Origin: Sanderia malayensis
Taxonomy: Eukaryota > Cnidaria > Scyphozoa > Semaeostomeae > Pelagiidae
Direction: 5' to 3'
Length of the DNA stretch: 64,000 nt
NCBI GenBank assembly: GCA_013076295.1
Contig: RQOL01000618.1
Location: forward strand, 3,224,001-3,288,000
The notes beneath the pieces were generated by a model. It did no database searches. It was not told the origin of the DNA and saw only the letters and a list, made by a program, of their open reading frames with translations. The translations under genes were made by a program, and so were the position numbers. Of this stretch, positions 35,597-49,100 are shown in pieces. Position 1 is the stretch's first letter. Each line of letters opens with the position of its first letter.

Positions 35597-36959
35597 AAGA
35601 AAGAATAATAATGCTTTAACAGTTCATACACATTGTAGACTTGAAATGATGCCTTAATTTTACATTATCAAACTGTCATAGTTGATAATTTTCAGCTGTA
35701 TAACATAGCTAAATAGTTTGCTATATTGAAGAATATTGTCGAAAGAGTGTTCAATAGTTGTGTTATTTTGATGGAAAAAGTTGATCTATGTTTGGTAATT
35801 TTTTATATTCAAGTATTCTCTTTCATAAACATTGGCATTGAATTTATCACTCACCATTTTTTGCTGTTATATGGGAGTGACAGTCCCTTACAACAAGTGT
35901 CTCCTGGAGCCAGATATGAATTGGGAGCAAGAAATGAATTTTACCAGAGTTTAGCATTTTCATCAAAAGATAACATATAAAAGTCATTTAACTATTCTAT
36001 TAACTAATTATTCCATTTCTATTTAACTGCAATGAGCTGCAGTCAATGTGTTGATGGAAAAGTGACCATTTTGCAAACAAGTTCTTCATATCACTGCCTG
36101 TCCAAATCATTCATTACTTCTTGTGGTGCTGGATATTAAATCCTTTGCATTTTAATAAGGTCCATCCATAGAATTATAAGGCCCCGTTGGGGGCTTACTC
36201 GAGAGGTGGTGGCTTATTGGTTGGGGGTTATTGAAGAGGGACTTATGGTCTCGTGTTCTTCTGCGGAGTCTCACAATGTATGGTCAGGAGGCGCTTACCA
36301 CAACCAAGCCTCCAAACCGCCGACAATATGTGGCGAGACTTGAGCAGCCAGCCAGCCAGCACAAAGCATTTGAGGAATGGAATAATCATAACAGCAACAC
36401 AATAACAGGTGAAGTTTGTAGTTGTTGTAAATATTCTTTCGAAATTCTCCTAATTGTTAGCACACTTTCGAAACTTTCGAAGATTTGTTACCAGTTCATG
36501 CGATAAAACCAACAGTGTTTCATCGACATGCAGGGCATTATATATAATCCAAGCAATTGTTGTGGTCTGGGCTTGGAAGAGGCCTAACACCCCTAGAGTA
36601 CATATTAAAGTTTGCGATTATATTAATTACTGTTTTACAAGAAGAATGTGTCAACATTTGCTGAAATTTATATTATTATACTAGCAATTTCATTCTGAAC
36701 TTTCCATCAATTTCTTGCGATCTCCAACCTCGATGTTATGACATATTTATTTTTATAAAAAGTGTCTGCAAAGATTAAAAAAAGAATACTCGTTTTTTTC
36801 TTCCAGGGTGTTTTGAAGAGGACATTAACTTCAATCCTCTACAAATCGAAATAATGGAACCAAGTTGTTGTAGATAGTTTTTACTACTTATGCAGAGATG
36901 CTTGGAATTTGTTTTCCGATGGCCATTTGACAAAGAACAATTCTATAAATTGAAATGAA
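35597..36959. other. Intergenic; 3' UTR of COX7C and 5' region of GT31 gene
   Basis: No recognised coding exon. An acceptor-like TCTTCCAG at 36807 may begin a 5' UTR exon that runs into the glycosyltransferase start at 36960. GGGGGCTTA/CCCC-rich words at 36180-36235 resemble the interior of the CCGTAAATC-type MITE. Confidence 0.4.
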
Positions 36960-39119
36960 ATGGTTGGTCTAAGCTCGATGAGAAAACTTACAACCCTGCT
37001 ATTCATATTTCAAGCAGTGGTTGTAGTATTTTTCATGCTACTGTATAATCAGAATGCAAAGAGTAAATATGATAACTATAAAAAAATTGCAGTACTACTT
37101 GAAAGTCCGGAGTTTGATGTAAAAAAGGAATTGCTCGAACAGCAGAAACGTGATCAAGCCGAGAGAGATGCAGATGCAAAGAAGGACAATGATGACCTTA
37201 GGGAAGTTGAGACCGATAACGATGAGACAGATAAAGATGACACAGATAAAGATGAGAACGAATTAGAGGAAAAAACTAGCGAAAGTATTTTAGCTTTAAC
37301 AGACAATAAAACAACAGATAACCCAGAAGATTCAGATAATTTTGGTGATGATACGGATATTCCAAGAACCAACAATAGTTTGGGTGGAGATTTTGAAACA
37401 AAACAAGAAGAGGGAACAGAAACCTCTGAAATGGAACAATCTTTCACACAGTTTTCTGGGATGAAAGATTTAAAAAAGGAAATATCAGCAAATATAAAGA
37501 ACCCAGAAGGAAGATTCATATCAGATAAGAGGATACTATACAGTGAAGTATATGAACAAGTTGAAACTCTAAAGGATATCAAATTGTTAGTGATTGTGTC
37601 TTCATCAGCTAAAAAACGGCAAAGGCGTGATGCTATCAGAGCTAGCTGGTGGTCAGAATGCGAAAGTAACAAGGTAAATGTTTAGTCTGGTTTTTAATGC
37701 GTAATTAAATAGGTTCTCAATAAATTGTTGACACAGCTGGCATGTTGAAACAGGTTGTGTACACTCCTACAGAAATGTGCATACATTATGTTTGCACATC
37801 CAACTAGTCTTTTGCGATATATCCAGCTATCCTGTTGCAATATATCTAACTATTATTCTGCAATATATCCAGCTATTATTTTGCAATATATCCAGCTATT
37901 CTTTTGTAACATTTCCAGCTATCCTTCTGCAATACATCCAGCTATCCTTTTGAAAAATATCCAGCTATCCTTTTGCAAAATATCCAGCTATTCTTTTGTA
38001 ACATTTCCAGCTATCCTTCTGCAATATACCCAGCTATCCTTTTGCAAAATATCCAGCTATTCTTCTGCAACATATCCAGCTATCCTTCTCCAATATATCC
38101 AGCTATCATTCTGCAATATATCCAGCCATCCTTTTGTAATATATTCTGCTATCCTGATGCAATATATCCAGCTATCCTTCTGCAATATATCCAGCTATCC
38201 TTTTGCAATATATCCAGCTATTCTTTTGCGATATATCCAGATTTTCCCAACATGACCTGATTATTCTATCTACATTTTCTTGCAGGTAAAATGTCTCTTT
38301 TTCACAGACGATATCAACTCTCCCAAACTGACAGAAATAAAACCGCAATTACTACATGAAAGCAGGGTGTACAAGGACATGATATTCCAACCAATTGATG
38401 TTGGCGTAAAGTTCGGCCTCCGCTTCCTTTTCCAGTTTCAATGGGCTGTTGCAAACTATCGATTCCAGTATATACTCCGTGTTGATGATGATGTCATGAT
38501 ATGCTTGCATCGTCTGTTACATGATCTAGACCATTTTCCGAAAAACAATATGCAATGGGGGTTTCTGCACTGCACGAACCCTGGTGCTGTGTTTATTGAC
38601 GAAGGCATAACGATGTTCACTCGGGACCTCGTTCTCAAGTTCCTATCCCAGAATCCGCACAAAATGCGCTGCCACTTGTACGGTGATCAGGAGATCGCAA
38701 TGTGGATCCAAGACTTGAATCTGGACGCGACAAAGATCTATTTCCATGACGATCGCATTCATCATTCGCCGGCGGCCAATCAGATGAGAACCTACTTCAA
38801 CGAATTGGAGGACATATGTGCCAAACACATTGCGGTGCATGGCACATATCCTGAGGAGCTCGAGGAATTCTGGGCCAAAAAGAGAACCAGAGAATACCCG
38901 ATTGTTAAGAAACCGGATGACACTGATCAACAGTGTCACTTGGATTATGATTACCAATGGAATGTTTTCAAACCGGAGTATAAGTATCCGCCGAAATACT
39001 GCCACAAGAAGCCAACATGGGTGAATATTTTGCTGGAATCAAACGATGGACAGTTTGAAGGGCGCGAGGAGAGACCGGAGAACGACGAATTGTGGTCAAA
39101 AATGCAATTTGTGGATTAG
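36960..39119 (+). CDS. GT31-family beta-1,3-glycosyltransferase (B3GALT-like)
   Basis: Two exons, 36960-37673 and 38286-39119 (donor GTAAAT, acceptor TTGCAG, phase 0), encode 515 residues. A type II signal anchor lies at residues about 9-30 (LTTLLFIFQAVVVVFFMLLY), preceded by basic residues, so it is a Golgi membrane protein with a lumenal C-terminus. Residues about 55-200 are a long stem very rich in Asp/Glu/Lys, far longer than usual. The catalytic region starts with LLVIVSSSAKKRQRRDAIRA followed by SWW, the GT31 N-terminal motif (R-x-x-I-R-x-(S/T)-W). It continues with FFTDD and with YILRVDDDVM, whose DDD (residues 305-307) is the metal/UDP-sugar-binding DxD. The usual EDVYxG motif is replaced by GDQEIAMWI, so acceptor and donor specificity cannot be predicted. 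A candidate AATAAA lies at about 39403. Confidence 0.88.
37815..38250. repeat. 23-bp minisatellite in GT31 intron
   Basis: About 19 units of ATATCCAGCTATCCTTTTGCA with variants (TTCTG, TTTTG, ACATT) fill most of the single intron. Because 23 is not a multiple of 3, three units give one 69-base cycle that stays open, yielding a spurious 166-codon frame of Ile/Tyr/Ser/Cys-rich repeats. Inverted units of the same family lie in a Hook intron at 43077-43190. Confidence 0.9.
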
Positions 39120-40135
39120 AAATGCTGAAGTTGCATGTAAAATATGGAAGGGAAAGTGGTTCTTGAAAATCTTGTAGAATTATTTAAGCCCTTAGTTTAT
39201 TAAATTTAGCAATTATATCAGAGAACTAGTTTTTATTTTTTATGGAATCACGGATAAAAGAGTGTATGAATCGGGCAAGACCTTTTGATAGAATAGTTTT
39301 AATTATGGCGTTCACTTTTAGTTTCTTTATAGGAAAACGAAAACCGGCATATGTATTTATAAAGTCATCAATGATATTATGATAATTAAACTAATTTATC
39401 TCAAATAAAATTTCAAAAGAGTGAAATTATTCTATCCCATTATAAAATAAGGTATAATCAAATCAAATCAAGTCAAATTGAAGAAAAGTTTTAAACTAAA
39501 AAACCTAATTAGCAGTGGTTTTTTGTTTGTTGTTCAAAAGTAATTGAGTCTAATATTGCTCAGTCAGAAGTTTCATTCGTATAACCGAAGGTGTTACTGA
39601 TATAACTGGCATGGACAGATTAGAAGCGAGGCCAGAGGGAATTGCATGTATGTTGTTGTTCATGGAGAAACGAGGCTATGTAGAAATGGCAGCCGAAATG
39701 CAATAGCGAATAGAAGCACCGTACTGATCATGCGCAAACGTAGTATCTCCCACTCTGCCGGCCAATGATTTTGGAAACAAAACGATGAAAGGAAATACTC
39801 TACATGCTGAGCAAGCTTGATAAATGAAATGGCGCGTGGAAGTTGCCAAGAGGTGTTGGAAGAAGTTGCAGAATGCTTTGGAAGATCGAATTAATACCTT
39901 TTTGTAATATCCACACTGTCACGCAACGAATTGTACTTACTTCTCTTCATCTTGCATGTCACTGGAATGAAACAAACAGAAACCATATCAAAAACATGGC
40001 TGATACCTCGAGAAGTATGGTCGAGCTTTTAAGAAAGTGTAACTAATTAAATCCTGCAAAAGTACACAAGATTACCGAAGAAAGTATAAGTCGTTCCCTA
40101 GAAGTTAAACATCATTCCCCAGAAAGCATAGGTGG
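39120..40135. other. Intergenic between convergent GT31 and Hook genes
   Basis: It contains the 3' UTR of the glycosyltransferase gene on the left. A relatively GC-rich patch at 39600-39900 has no recognised exon. The two genes converge here. Confidence 0.45.
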
Positions 40136-43100
40136 CTAACAGAAAAGTATAAAACGACCTTTCCAAAAGTCTTGATAACTGAGTCTTGGTTTCAGAACCA
40201 TAAGAGTCTTGGTTTCAGAACCAAACAAGAACATACTCTCTCGGCTTGTAGGAACGAATCGATAATACCGAGCCCTATACTTCCAGGAGGCAAGAATATT
40301 CATTACATGTACATATGTGCATACATACCTGGTAGTGATTTGGTCTTTCCTGATTTTCTGGGGCGTCCCCCGGCGAGACGAAGCAGCTTGTCTTTGTCGT
40401 GCAAGAAAAGACAGTCCAGCACTGCCTGCCAACCTTTCTTCAGCTGCCTTACGATGCAGCCTCATGCTCTGTGTGAAGAAAATCCATCAATGAAAACTAC
40501 ACTGGGTAACACACCTGTAACTCGGTGTGGGCTGAAATCGACTTATCGTGGATTGGGTGGGGTGAGGTATCAGGTACGGGGGTGAAGTGTGATCAAGGGT
40601 GAAGTGTGATGAATATAATCAGACTTACCATTTCATACCAGGCACTGATGATAAGTTTCTCTTCCCTCTCTCGAGTTGTCTTCATTCGCTCGTGATCTCG
40701 CTGACGAAACAAAAACAGGTTGGTTCAATACAAGCAAGGTAACATAAGAGATATCTTGATGCAAGAGAATCCAGAAATCAGATTTAACAAAAGTGAGGAA
40801 CAAACTTAGCAAACTACGTCAATTGTCAGGCTATAGATTAGTCTAGATTAGTCTAGATTAGCTAAATAACCAGTGAAAGAAAGAGCGGATTAGAGAATAT
40901 TCACCTCTAGATGTTCGATCATTTTTTCTTTGTCTTGCAGCTGATTACGTAACTGTTCCACCTGAATTAAAAAGAAAACAAACTCAGATTCCATTGCAGA
41001 TGTAGTTCTTGCTAACACAGCTATCCATATATAAACCATCCATATTCTTGGGTGCATAAGGCATATTGAGAAGTAAACACGAAATCGCACATATCAGTAT
41101 CAGTATAAAAAATCTATAACTAAAATTAGTTATCGATTTTTTATTAGCTCACATGGAACTACAAATCAGAATGTTAAATCTATTTAATTCATACATAATA
41201 TCTGTGCAGAAAGTGTGGAGCTCTGGTTTGAAAAGGATGTACATTAAATACAATCGCCTACCTCAGCATGACTATTTTGCTTCGGATCAAGACTCCTTAT
41301 AACCTGCAAACAGACAAACATATCCATTCAATCCATTACATTCAATCATTGAATCCATCCATGAATCCATTGAAACAATTGCATGCAGTCATTGAATCCA
41401 TCCATGAATCCATTGAAACCATTACATTCAATCATTCATTCCATTCAAACAATTAAAGCTGAGTGTCTTGTGAACTCCATGAACTTGAATTACGTAAAGG
41501 ATGTAGACTATACTTGAGATGATGAATGCAATGGAATACGATTGTAATGGTAAGGGGGTTGCTAGAAGCTTCCAAGTTACCTGTTTTGCTTTATCCAAAT
41601 ACTTTTTGTATCTCTCTTCCATTTGTTTCATATCTTCATCTTTTTTCACCAACTTCTCTCGGAGACTGAGAATTTCGTCGGCTAAAACAGTGATCTCAGA
41701 TATACCAAGAGCGTTGCAACAATAGCATAAAGAACGAGGAGTAAAAGGATTATGAAGTCACCCCCTGAAATTTTTGCTAATTCTAATTATAAACAATGCC
41801 AAGCAGGTTTGATTCGGGGGGTTTGTCGTACTCACAATTGCTACTTGATTTCGATTCAAGGTCATCAATGTAAGTTTTTTTTCTTTGAAGTTCGTGACTG
41901 GCTTCTCTCAACTGTTCTCTGAAAAAAAAAGAGATATAGGCCATATAATTTGATCAGCCACAATGATGGATTGTTCTCTTGGATACTGGATTGAACATAG
42001 AGGTGTCAAACGCCCGATGATTGAAATAAAGACGTTGTTCGAGTAACGTCAGGATCAGAACTGAAATATACACAGATTAAAGCGAGAAATGTAAAATAAA
42101 ATATAAATAGATTAAATATAAAAAGAATCGAGACAACCAAATGCTCAACACATCAGCAAACCCCCCTAAATGAACTCCAATTGGATGTTGGAGTATTTTT
42201 AAAAATTAGATCAGTTGAAAATATAGTTATCAGCTTTAAAATATATTAACATACGTTTTGTGAAGCACTTACAGATGCACGTGAAGTTTTTTCTTCAAGT
42301 CCTGCTCCTCTTGCGAATTCTTTTGAATATCGTCTTGGTTTTCCTTCAATACATCTTCCAGTTCTCCTTGCAATTCAAGAATTTTCTGATGCTGCCGCCT
42401 GCAAATTAAACGAACAGATTTCAACACTAAATCCAAGCAGAAGAGTAAAAACAATGGAACGAAACACGCACCAGAAAACCCAAGGATTTTTACATATCCT
42501 AACTCCCTCTTATTCATTCTAATATAAAAGAACTGAAAGCACTGATGATGATAATTGTAATAATAATATAAGCGTTTAAAGAGAAAAGCCTCAATCACTC
42601 CAATGTGTTCTTCATGGGGTCATTTGTTTAATTAACTGTTCTAATGTACTTAGAATATTTATTAACGTAGTAAATCAAAATTTGGCAGAGTTTGACAGTC
42701 TCTACGAAACCAAGGTATCAAATCAACGTAGAATCAAATCAACGTAGTTCTATCACAAAAAAGGTATGAAAATCAGTAATTCATACCTATTTTCAGTTTC
42801 CAAATCGTTTTTTTGTTCTTTCATGTCATCCAGCATGCTCTGTAAAACTTGGATCTTTTCATTCTCATTTCCTTCAATCTGAAGTTTCAACATCTTATTC
42901 TCGTGCTTCAAGCGAATGAATTTTCCCCTGCAAAAATATCAACCATTTAAATTCAAATACCATTTAGGCATATCAATTATTTGCAATGGATTATTTTATC
43001 TTGACTTAAACGAAGAAAAATAAGGAAAGCTTGCTGTATTTACAACTTTGGTCTATATATCGACGATAAAAAGTGAAAATATCCAGCTGGATATTTTGCA

Positions 43101-46100
43101 AAAGGATAGTTGGATATATTGCAGAAGGATATCTAGATATATTGCAGAAGGGTAGCTGGATATTTTGCAAAAGGATAGCTGAAAATGTTGAAGAAATTAA
43201 TTGCAACATTAACAGTTTGCATAAACGAGGTCAGATTGCACTATGAAGCAGTTCAAAGGGTTGGATGTTTCTTAAACCCATAAATTTATTCGAAGGGGGT
43301 TCTGTTATCGGTTTACGTATCAACAGTCCATATTATATATAACAAAAACAGTGATCATCTTACTTTACTTCTGGAGGGACTGAGTCGTCCATTTGCAACA
43401 TGTCTTCCGATATCGAGTTAGTTGGACTACTACCAGCTTCAAATGTTGGCAACAAACCTTGAAATGCAGAAAAGAATGGTATGATAAAGTGAATGCAAGT
43501 GAAGGCAAAGCAACAGCACAGGTAATCGGGAGAAAAACAGAGAAAGCACAATGCATTTAAATAGCAAACAAATTCAGAAAATGAAAGCCGACGAACGAAG
43601 GGTTGGGGTTGGGGTTAGGGTTAGACCAACCAAGAAGATAAGGCATGGGGTCGCAAGACATGAGAGTAAACATAACAAGGTTAAACCAAAAAAAGGCTAG
43701 ATATAAGACATCAAGACAAGACGATATTCTATAAAGCTCTACTTTATATTATTTGCTAGCTGACTTACTTGACCGTGTTGAAGAGTTGAGCACAAGTTCT
43801 TCATTTGTTTCTTTTAGCGTGTTTCTTTCTTGCTTTAATCTCTAAAATTAAATTAAGAAATTTACAAACAAAGTCAAAGGGTTTACTAATATGACCATGG
43901 AGGTAAGCAGTGAAGTAAGTACAGTTGAGTATCAATTTGTTGAACACAAAAGGAAAATAATTGGTGCTGTAGGTTCATGTTAGGGTTCGAGTACGGATCG
44001 AACCTACACTACTACACGATCGAACCAACAAAATCCTCCATCTATACACTATGAACTAAAATAAAATATCACTATCAAAGTTTAACTGTAAAGAAGTAAA
44101 GTAATACTACAAAAACAACAACTAAACAATAAAATAAAATAATAATTTAAATAATTGAACACAATATACGTACTTCATTTTCTGCCTCCAGCATCTGAAG
44201 TTTTTCCTTAGCTCTTTTTGAATCAAATTCAGCTTTATCGCATCGTTTTTCTAAGTCCAAATGCTTAGAGTGTTGTTCATAGATCTTTGAAAAAATTGAC
44301 AGATTATAAGCCTTGGGTGCTATACAGTAAACAGCCGGGTATAAGAGCCTGGAGCCTGGACCCACGTAGCTATCATAATTTCGCATTCAGCCTATTGTTT
44401 AAATATAATGACTTATTGTTTATTTTGTTGTTTTAAACAGCAATCTCGGTAAAGAAGGGTTTTCTGTTGGGTTTCTATGCAAGTTTCTACTGTGCAAGAC
44501 CTTCATACAAGTTAATTGGAAAGCAAGAAGCATGGTGGCAAATTATTCAGGTGATGAAAGATCTAAACATGGAGAAATAAAATGAAAGATCATTTGTTAG
44601 ATACAGCAAGAAAAATAAATTTGAAATTGCGTGTTCGTTTTGCCAACCTGTTTTTTGAAAGTTTCGATTTGCGTTTTCCAACCTTGTGCCTTCTTCAATT
44701 CCTAAATGGCATTGAAAATAAACATGGTGAGGTGTCCGAAAATCAAAATAAAAAAGGTTGATGATAGAATATACAATTTCCAAGAAGGGAATAAAACGGA
44801 TAAAAGAATGATGAGAAATAAAGTAAATACCTCTTCCATTGAAATAGTCTGTTGCATGTAGCCGTCGTTCTTTTCTTGCAATGTCTTCATCTGCTTTCGC
44901 ATGTCTTGCAGTTCCTCTAAGGGATTAAAAGAATTAATCGTATCAATTTGTAGTGATTGCTTCCAAAGGTGGGTGGGTTAAATGAATCCTAGTGGAGTGG
45001 GTTAAAAAACTCCCAAAGGCAGACATGTGGTGAAGAAGTTGCAAAGAGCAAGAAATAGATATCAAAGATCTAGAAGAGTGAAAATAATCTATATATACTA
45101 AAATAATATAAGAAAAAATGAAAAAATAAATAAAAAAAGACGTTGTTAGCTGGATGAATGATAACGAACACTTTTTTCTCACCTAATTTTTTCTTGTATG
45201 TTTCTATTGTCGCTTCATACTTTGCCTGGAAATAAAATTATTCTCATACTGCATGTGTGAAAAGAAAATTAGGATGAAAATATAATCTAATGTTTATAAC
45301 AATTTCAAACAGAATACAGGGAGATTAAACGAAGCCAACTACTTACAACTTTGTCTTGGGTATGCCTCAATACATCCATTTCATCTTTTAAAGACCGGGC
45401 CTCTTCGGCTAATGTAGACAGTTGTTCAATCTATAAAAAATAACAACAACCATTTATTATAAAGATAAATATATTAATTAGACGTTGGAGGCAAAGACAG
45501 TTCAGCTTTCTCTGTCCCTGAAGCTTAGAATCTATAAATTGAAAAAAATAAATTTATTTGCTGATTTGTCTTGGGAAAGAATACCTTGTCAGTCAATAGA
45601 CCATTCTCTTTCTCTCGCTGCTCAAAGCGAATTCTATAATCTTCTTTGGCTGCAAAGAAACATCGCAAGATTTTAGTCAGAAACTGTGACGCCAGAAGCA
45701 AATAGAGGCGAGAAAAAGGCAAGATTTGGGTGTTCAAAACAAACCGCTTTCCAAATTGAAATTCTCTTCTTTCAGCTTGTCTATCTGATTCGATAATTTC
45801 CCAATCACTCCAGCATTTCTGAAAGAAGAACAAAAATTAGCAGATTCGATTCCCGATTTAAATGCATCGAGGTTGAAAGCTGGATTGAAGAATGATGTCA
45901 CCATACCCATCTTCTTGATCTTGGTCGCGAGCAGACTTTCGCAGAGACCTAAGCTGGTCGTTCTCAAGTAGCAGAGTTGATTTCTCTTCCTTTACAAGTT
46001 CGACCTGTAATAATTCATTTAATTAGAAACTAATCAACAATAAGGCCAGGTGCAAAGAGAACCTTGGTGCAAAAATAAAAAATCTAGCATGCAAATAAAT

Positions 46101-49100
46101 GTAGAAGAAATACAAACAGTATTTTCATGGAAGAAGATATTGTTTTATTGCTCATACCTGATCTTCAAGATCGTGAATTTTTTGAAGCAATTCTTCTTTT
46201 TCCATCATGAGCGTGGTCACTTGTGCCACAGTCTCTTTGTGCTATCAAAAATAAAAAATAATGTCACGAGATTCAAGTAAATAAAAGGATACAAAACAAG
46301 AATAATCAACAAAATAAAAAGTCTTTTTTCGATATAGCTCAGGATAAATACAAAAAGCTGACATCTACTATATCGACTGACCGCTACCTCAAACATTCGT
46401 AATCTCTAACATTGTTCCATTTTCCCTGGTTTTGGTATAGCATAGTTGGGACATCCGTTACTTCAAAATTTGCTATCTCAAACATATTTCAATTTCTCTT
46501 TAGAGTTTGACATAGCTGAGATAAACTGTCTGATGTTTTTGCAACAAAAGAATGCGTACGGAGATGAAAGCAACAATTAATACAATAGCATTGTTGTGCC
46601 CGCCAAACTTCCAAGCAGCATAGCTACACACTTACTCTATTATCAAAATCTCTTGCATATTCTGGTTCAGACGATCTGGAGTTGTCCTTGGCAGCAAGCA
46701 GCTGTAAAACGAAAATAACTCACTCGAACATAGAGAAACATAAAATCAAGTCAAACATAGCAAAATCAATAAATTTCATTACGATGTAGCGTAACAATTC
46801 CCTTTTAGTTGAACTCGTAAATGTCTCAATAGGCAATAGGTCAGGCTTTGATCACATAGTTCCTTCAAGCTCCCCCTTCTTAAAACAGCCAAACAAACAG
46901 AACATCACTTCATTTACAACGTCGCATTCAATAAACGCCCGTACGTAAGAATCCCAAACAAGTTAATAAACGCCTGCAGCGTCTAATCAAAGTCCTGCGT
47001 GCGTTCATTCAATAGCTTAGTACCTCTTGTATGGCATTCATAACATCGTGTTGTACTTCTTCATCAAGACCCATGATGACTTGAATGTATTCTGAAAAAA
47101 GATTCATTAATTAGACATTCATTCATATATATGTAATTTTATAAAATATCAATATTTAATGATTACATCAATCTTTGAAAATTATGGATATTCAAAAAAA
47201 TTTGCGAATTCGAGCTCGTAAATTTCTGATTGTGACGTAATTTTGATTACCAATTATGTTGACGTCACAATCAAATTTCCGAATTTAAGCTATTTAATAC
47301 AGGAGCAAATGAAAATTAAGTTACACATCGTTGTCTACATTTTGTTTCGCCGTTTCGATCAAAGTGTTCACAAAGAATTATTCATATTGTATTACGACAA
47401 GTCAATTGTTACGTTGTTACGGTAAATTGTTACGAGTTTCGTCGTTTAAATTTGATAGAAGAATGGATTCGTTGGAAGACGCATCCGGGTATAAACGACA
47501 AAAAACGGAACTTCGCCATAAAGCGAAGATTGGCCGACTTGAAAATAAAATCGCAGAGTTCAATAAAAAATTGGAAGCAATGGAAGCCAAAAATAAATCA
47601 TGCAGTGAATTAAACACAACAGTAAGTCATATTTTTCTGAAAATTTCTACACTTTTCATTTCAAATTTCCTGATAATATACAGTAAACACCGGAATATAA
47701 GAAACTGTGAATTCTGCATCCAGCCTATTGTTCAAATACAACAGGCTATTGTTTCTTCTATTGTTTTGAGCAGGGATTTTAGCCTGGAAGGTTCTTAATT
47801 CACTGGTTCCTTTATGCGGGTGTTTACTGTATTTCTTGTTAATTTTTTAGGCTAATTACTTCTCACTTTTTTGTAGGTGTTTAATAATTCATTTATTTTG
47901 AATCAAAGATTCAACATGCAGTCAGAGTTGGAGGAATTGAGCGTCAACCGTTGCGTTGCGAAAATAAAACAAAAAGCCTTCAACTTTCTTACACCAATAA
48001 TTAGCAAATTGCTTGGTGTGGAAGATCCGTTGCTGCAGTACCAATCTAAAGAAGAAGTTCTGTTGAAAAAGATAGAAAGGCTGGCGGAGGAAAACAAGGG
48101 GCTGCAAATGCAGGTTGCAAGTTTAGAAGAAGAGCTTGAAAACACAAAGACGAATGAAAACATTCTGGAAAAAGCTCTGATTGGGGAAAAAGAAAAATGC
48201 AAAGTTCTCACAGAAGAAAATGAGAAATTAAAGATGGAAATTAAATCTGTTAAGGATGGCTTTGATGCTCTGTGTGGAAAACATGTACGGCTTGAAGAGA
48301 ATCATGAAGTCGTGAAGAGAAATGCAGAAACCTTGAAGAAAGCTCTTAGAATGGAGTTAGAAAGCAACAGATGCCTTCAGAAAACGTGTGAGAAATTGAA
48401 AGGTGCTCAGCAAGACATGCAGATAAAAGCTGAATGCTTAAAAAAAGCTCTTACAGTAGAGAGAGAAAAGAATGAAGCTATGAAGGAAGATCATGAAAAA
48501 GTTACAAAAGCATTGAAGATTGAGCTGGTATCACTAAAAAAAGAATGCCACACGAAGAGTGAAGACTTCGAAGTAATTAAGAAAGACATCAGATGCTACG
48601 CAACGTATTTGGAAGAAGTTATACAATCGCAACACAAAATCATAAGAAATCTGAACGATAAAAACAGACGATTTTGGTCAAAGTTCAAGTGTTGGTAAAA
48701 GGCACTTGAAATGTGTAATAAGAGACATCATTATGATGAAACATTGACCATACAATATTGTCTTACATTTTTGATATATTATAAATTGTTTGTCTTGGTG
48801 TGTTTGAAATATTATTGCTTTATTGATACGAAGGTGACTTTTATTTGATACATTCCTTAATTATAAAGTTATAAAAATGTTCTGATCAATTCTGTGGACA
48901 TTAAAGCCAGGCACAATTGGCGAAAACCCAAAGTTCTCCTGCATGGATATTGAAAGAGAGAATTGAAGTTTGAAGGGTATTATCAATGTTGGAAAACATA
49001 CAAAACAACTTACGTTCTTTATCTTCACAATTTACAGCGCATCCAAGAACAAGTTGAATCATCTTGGAGAGTTCTTCTTCGTTGTTTCTCTCAGCTAGAG

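Noticed and set aside
37154..37672. 172-codon minus-strand Ser/Val-rich frame
   Set aside because: It is antisense to the acidic stem of the glycosyltransferase; Asp/Glu/Lys codons read backwards give Ser/Leu/Phe/Val.
37755..38255. 166-codon Ile/Tyr/Ser/Cys-repeat frame
   Set aside because: It lies in the intron between two well-supported glycosyltransferase exons and is made of a 23-bp minisatellite that happens to be open in all three phases.
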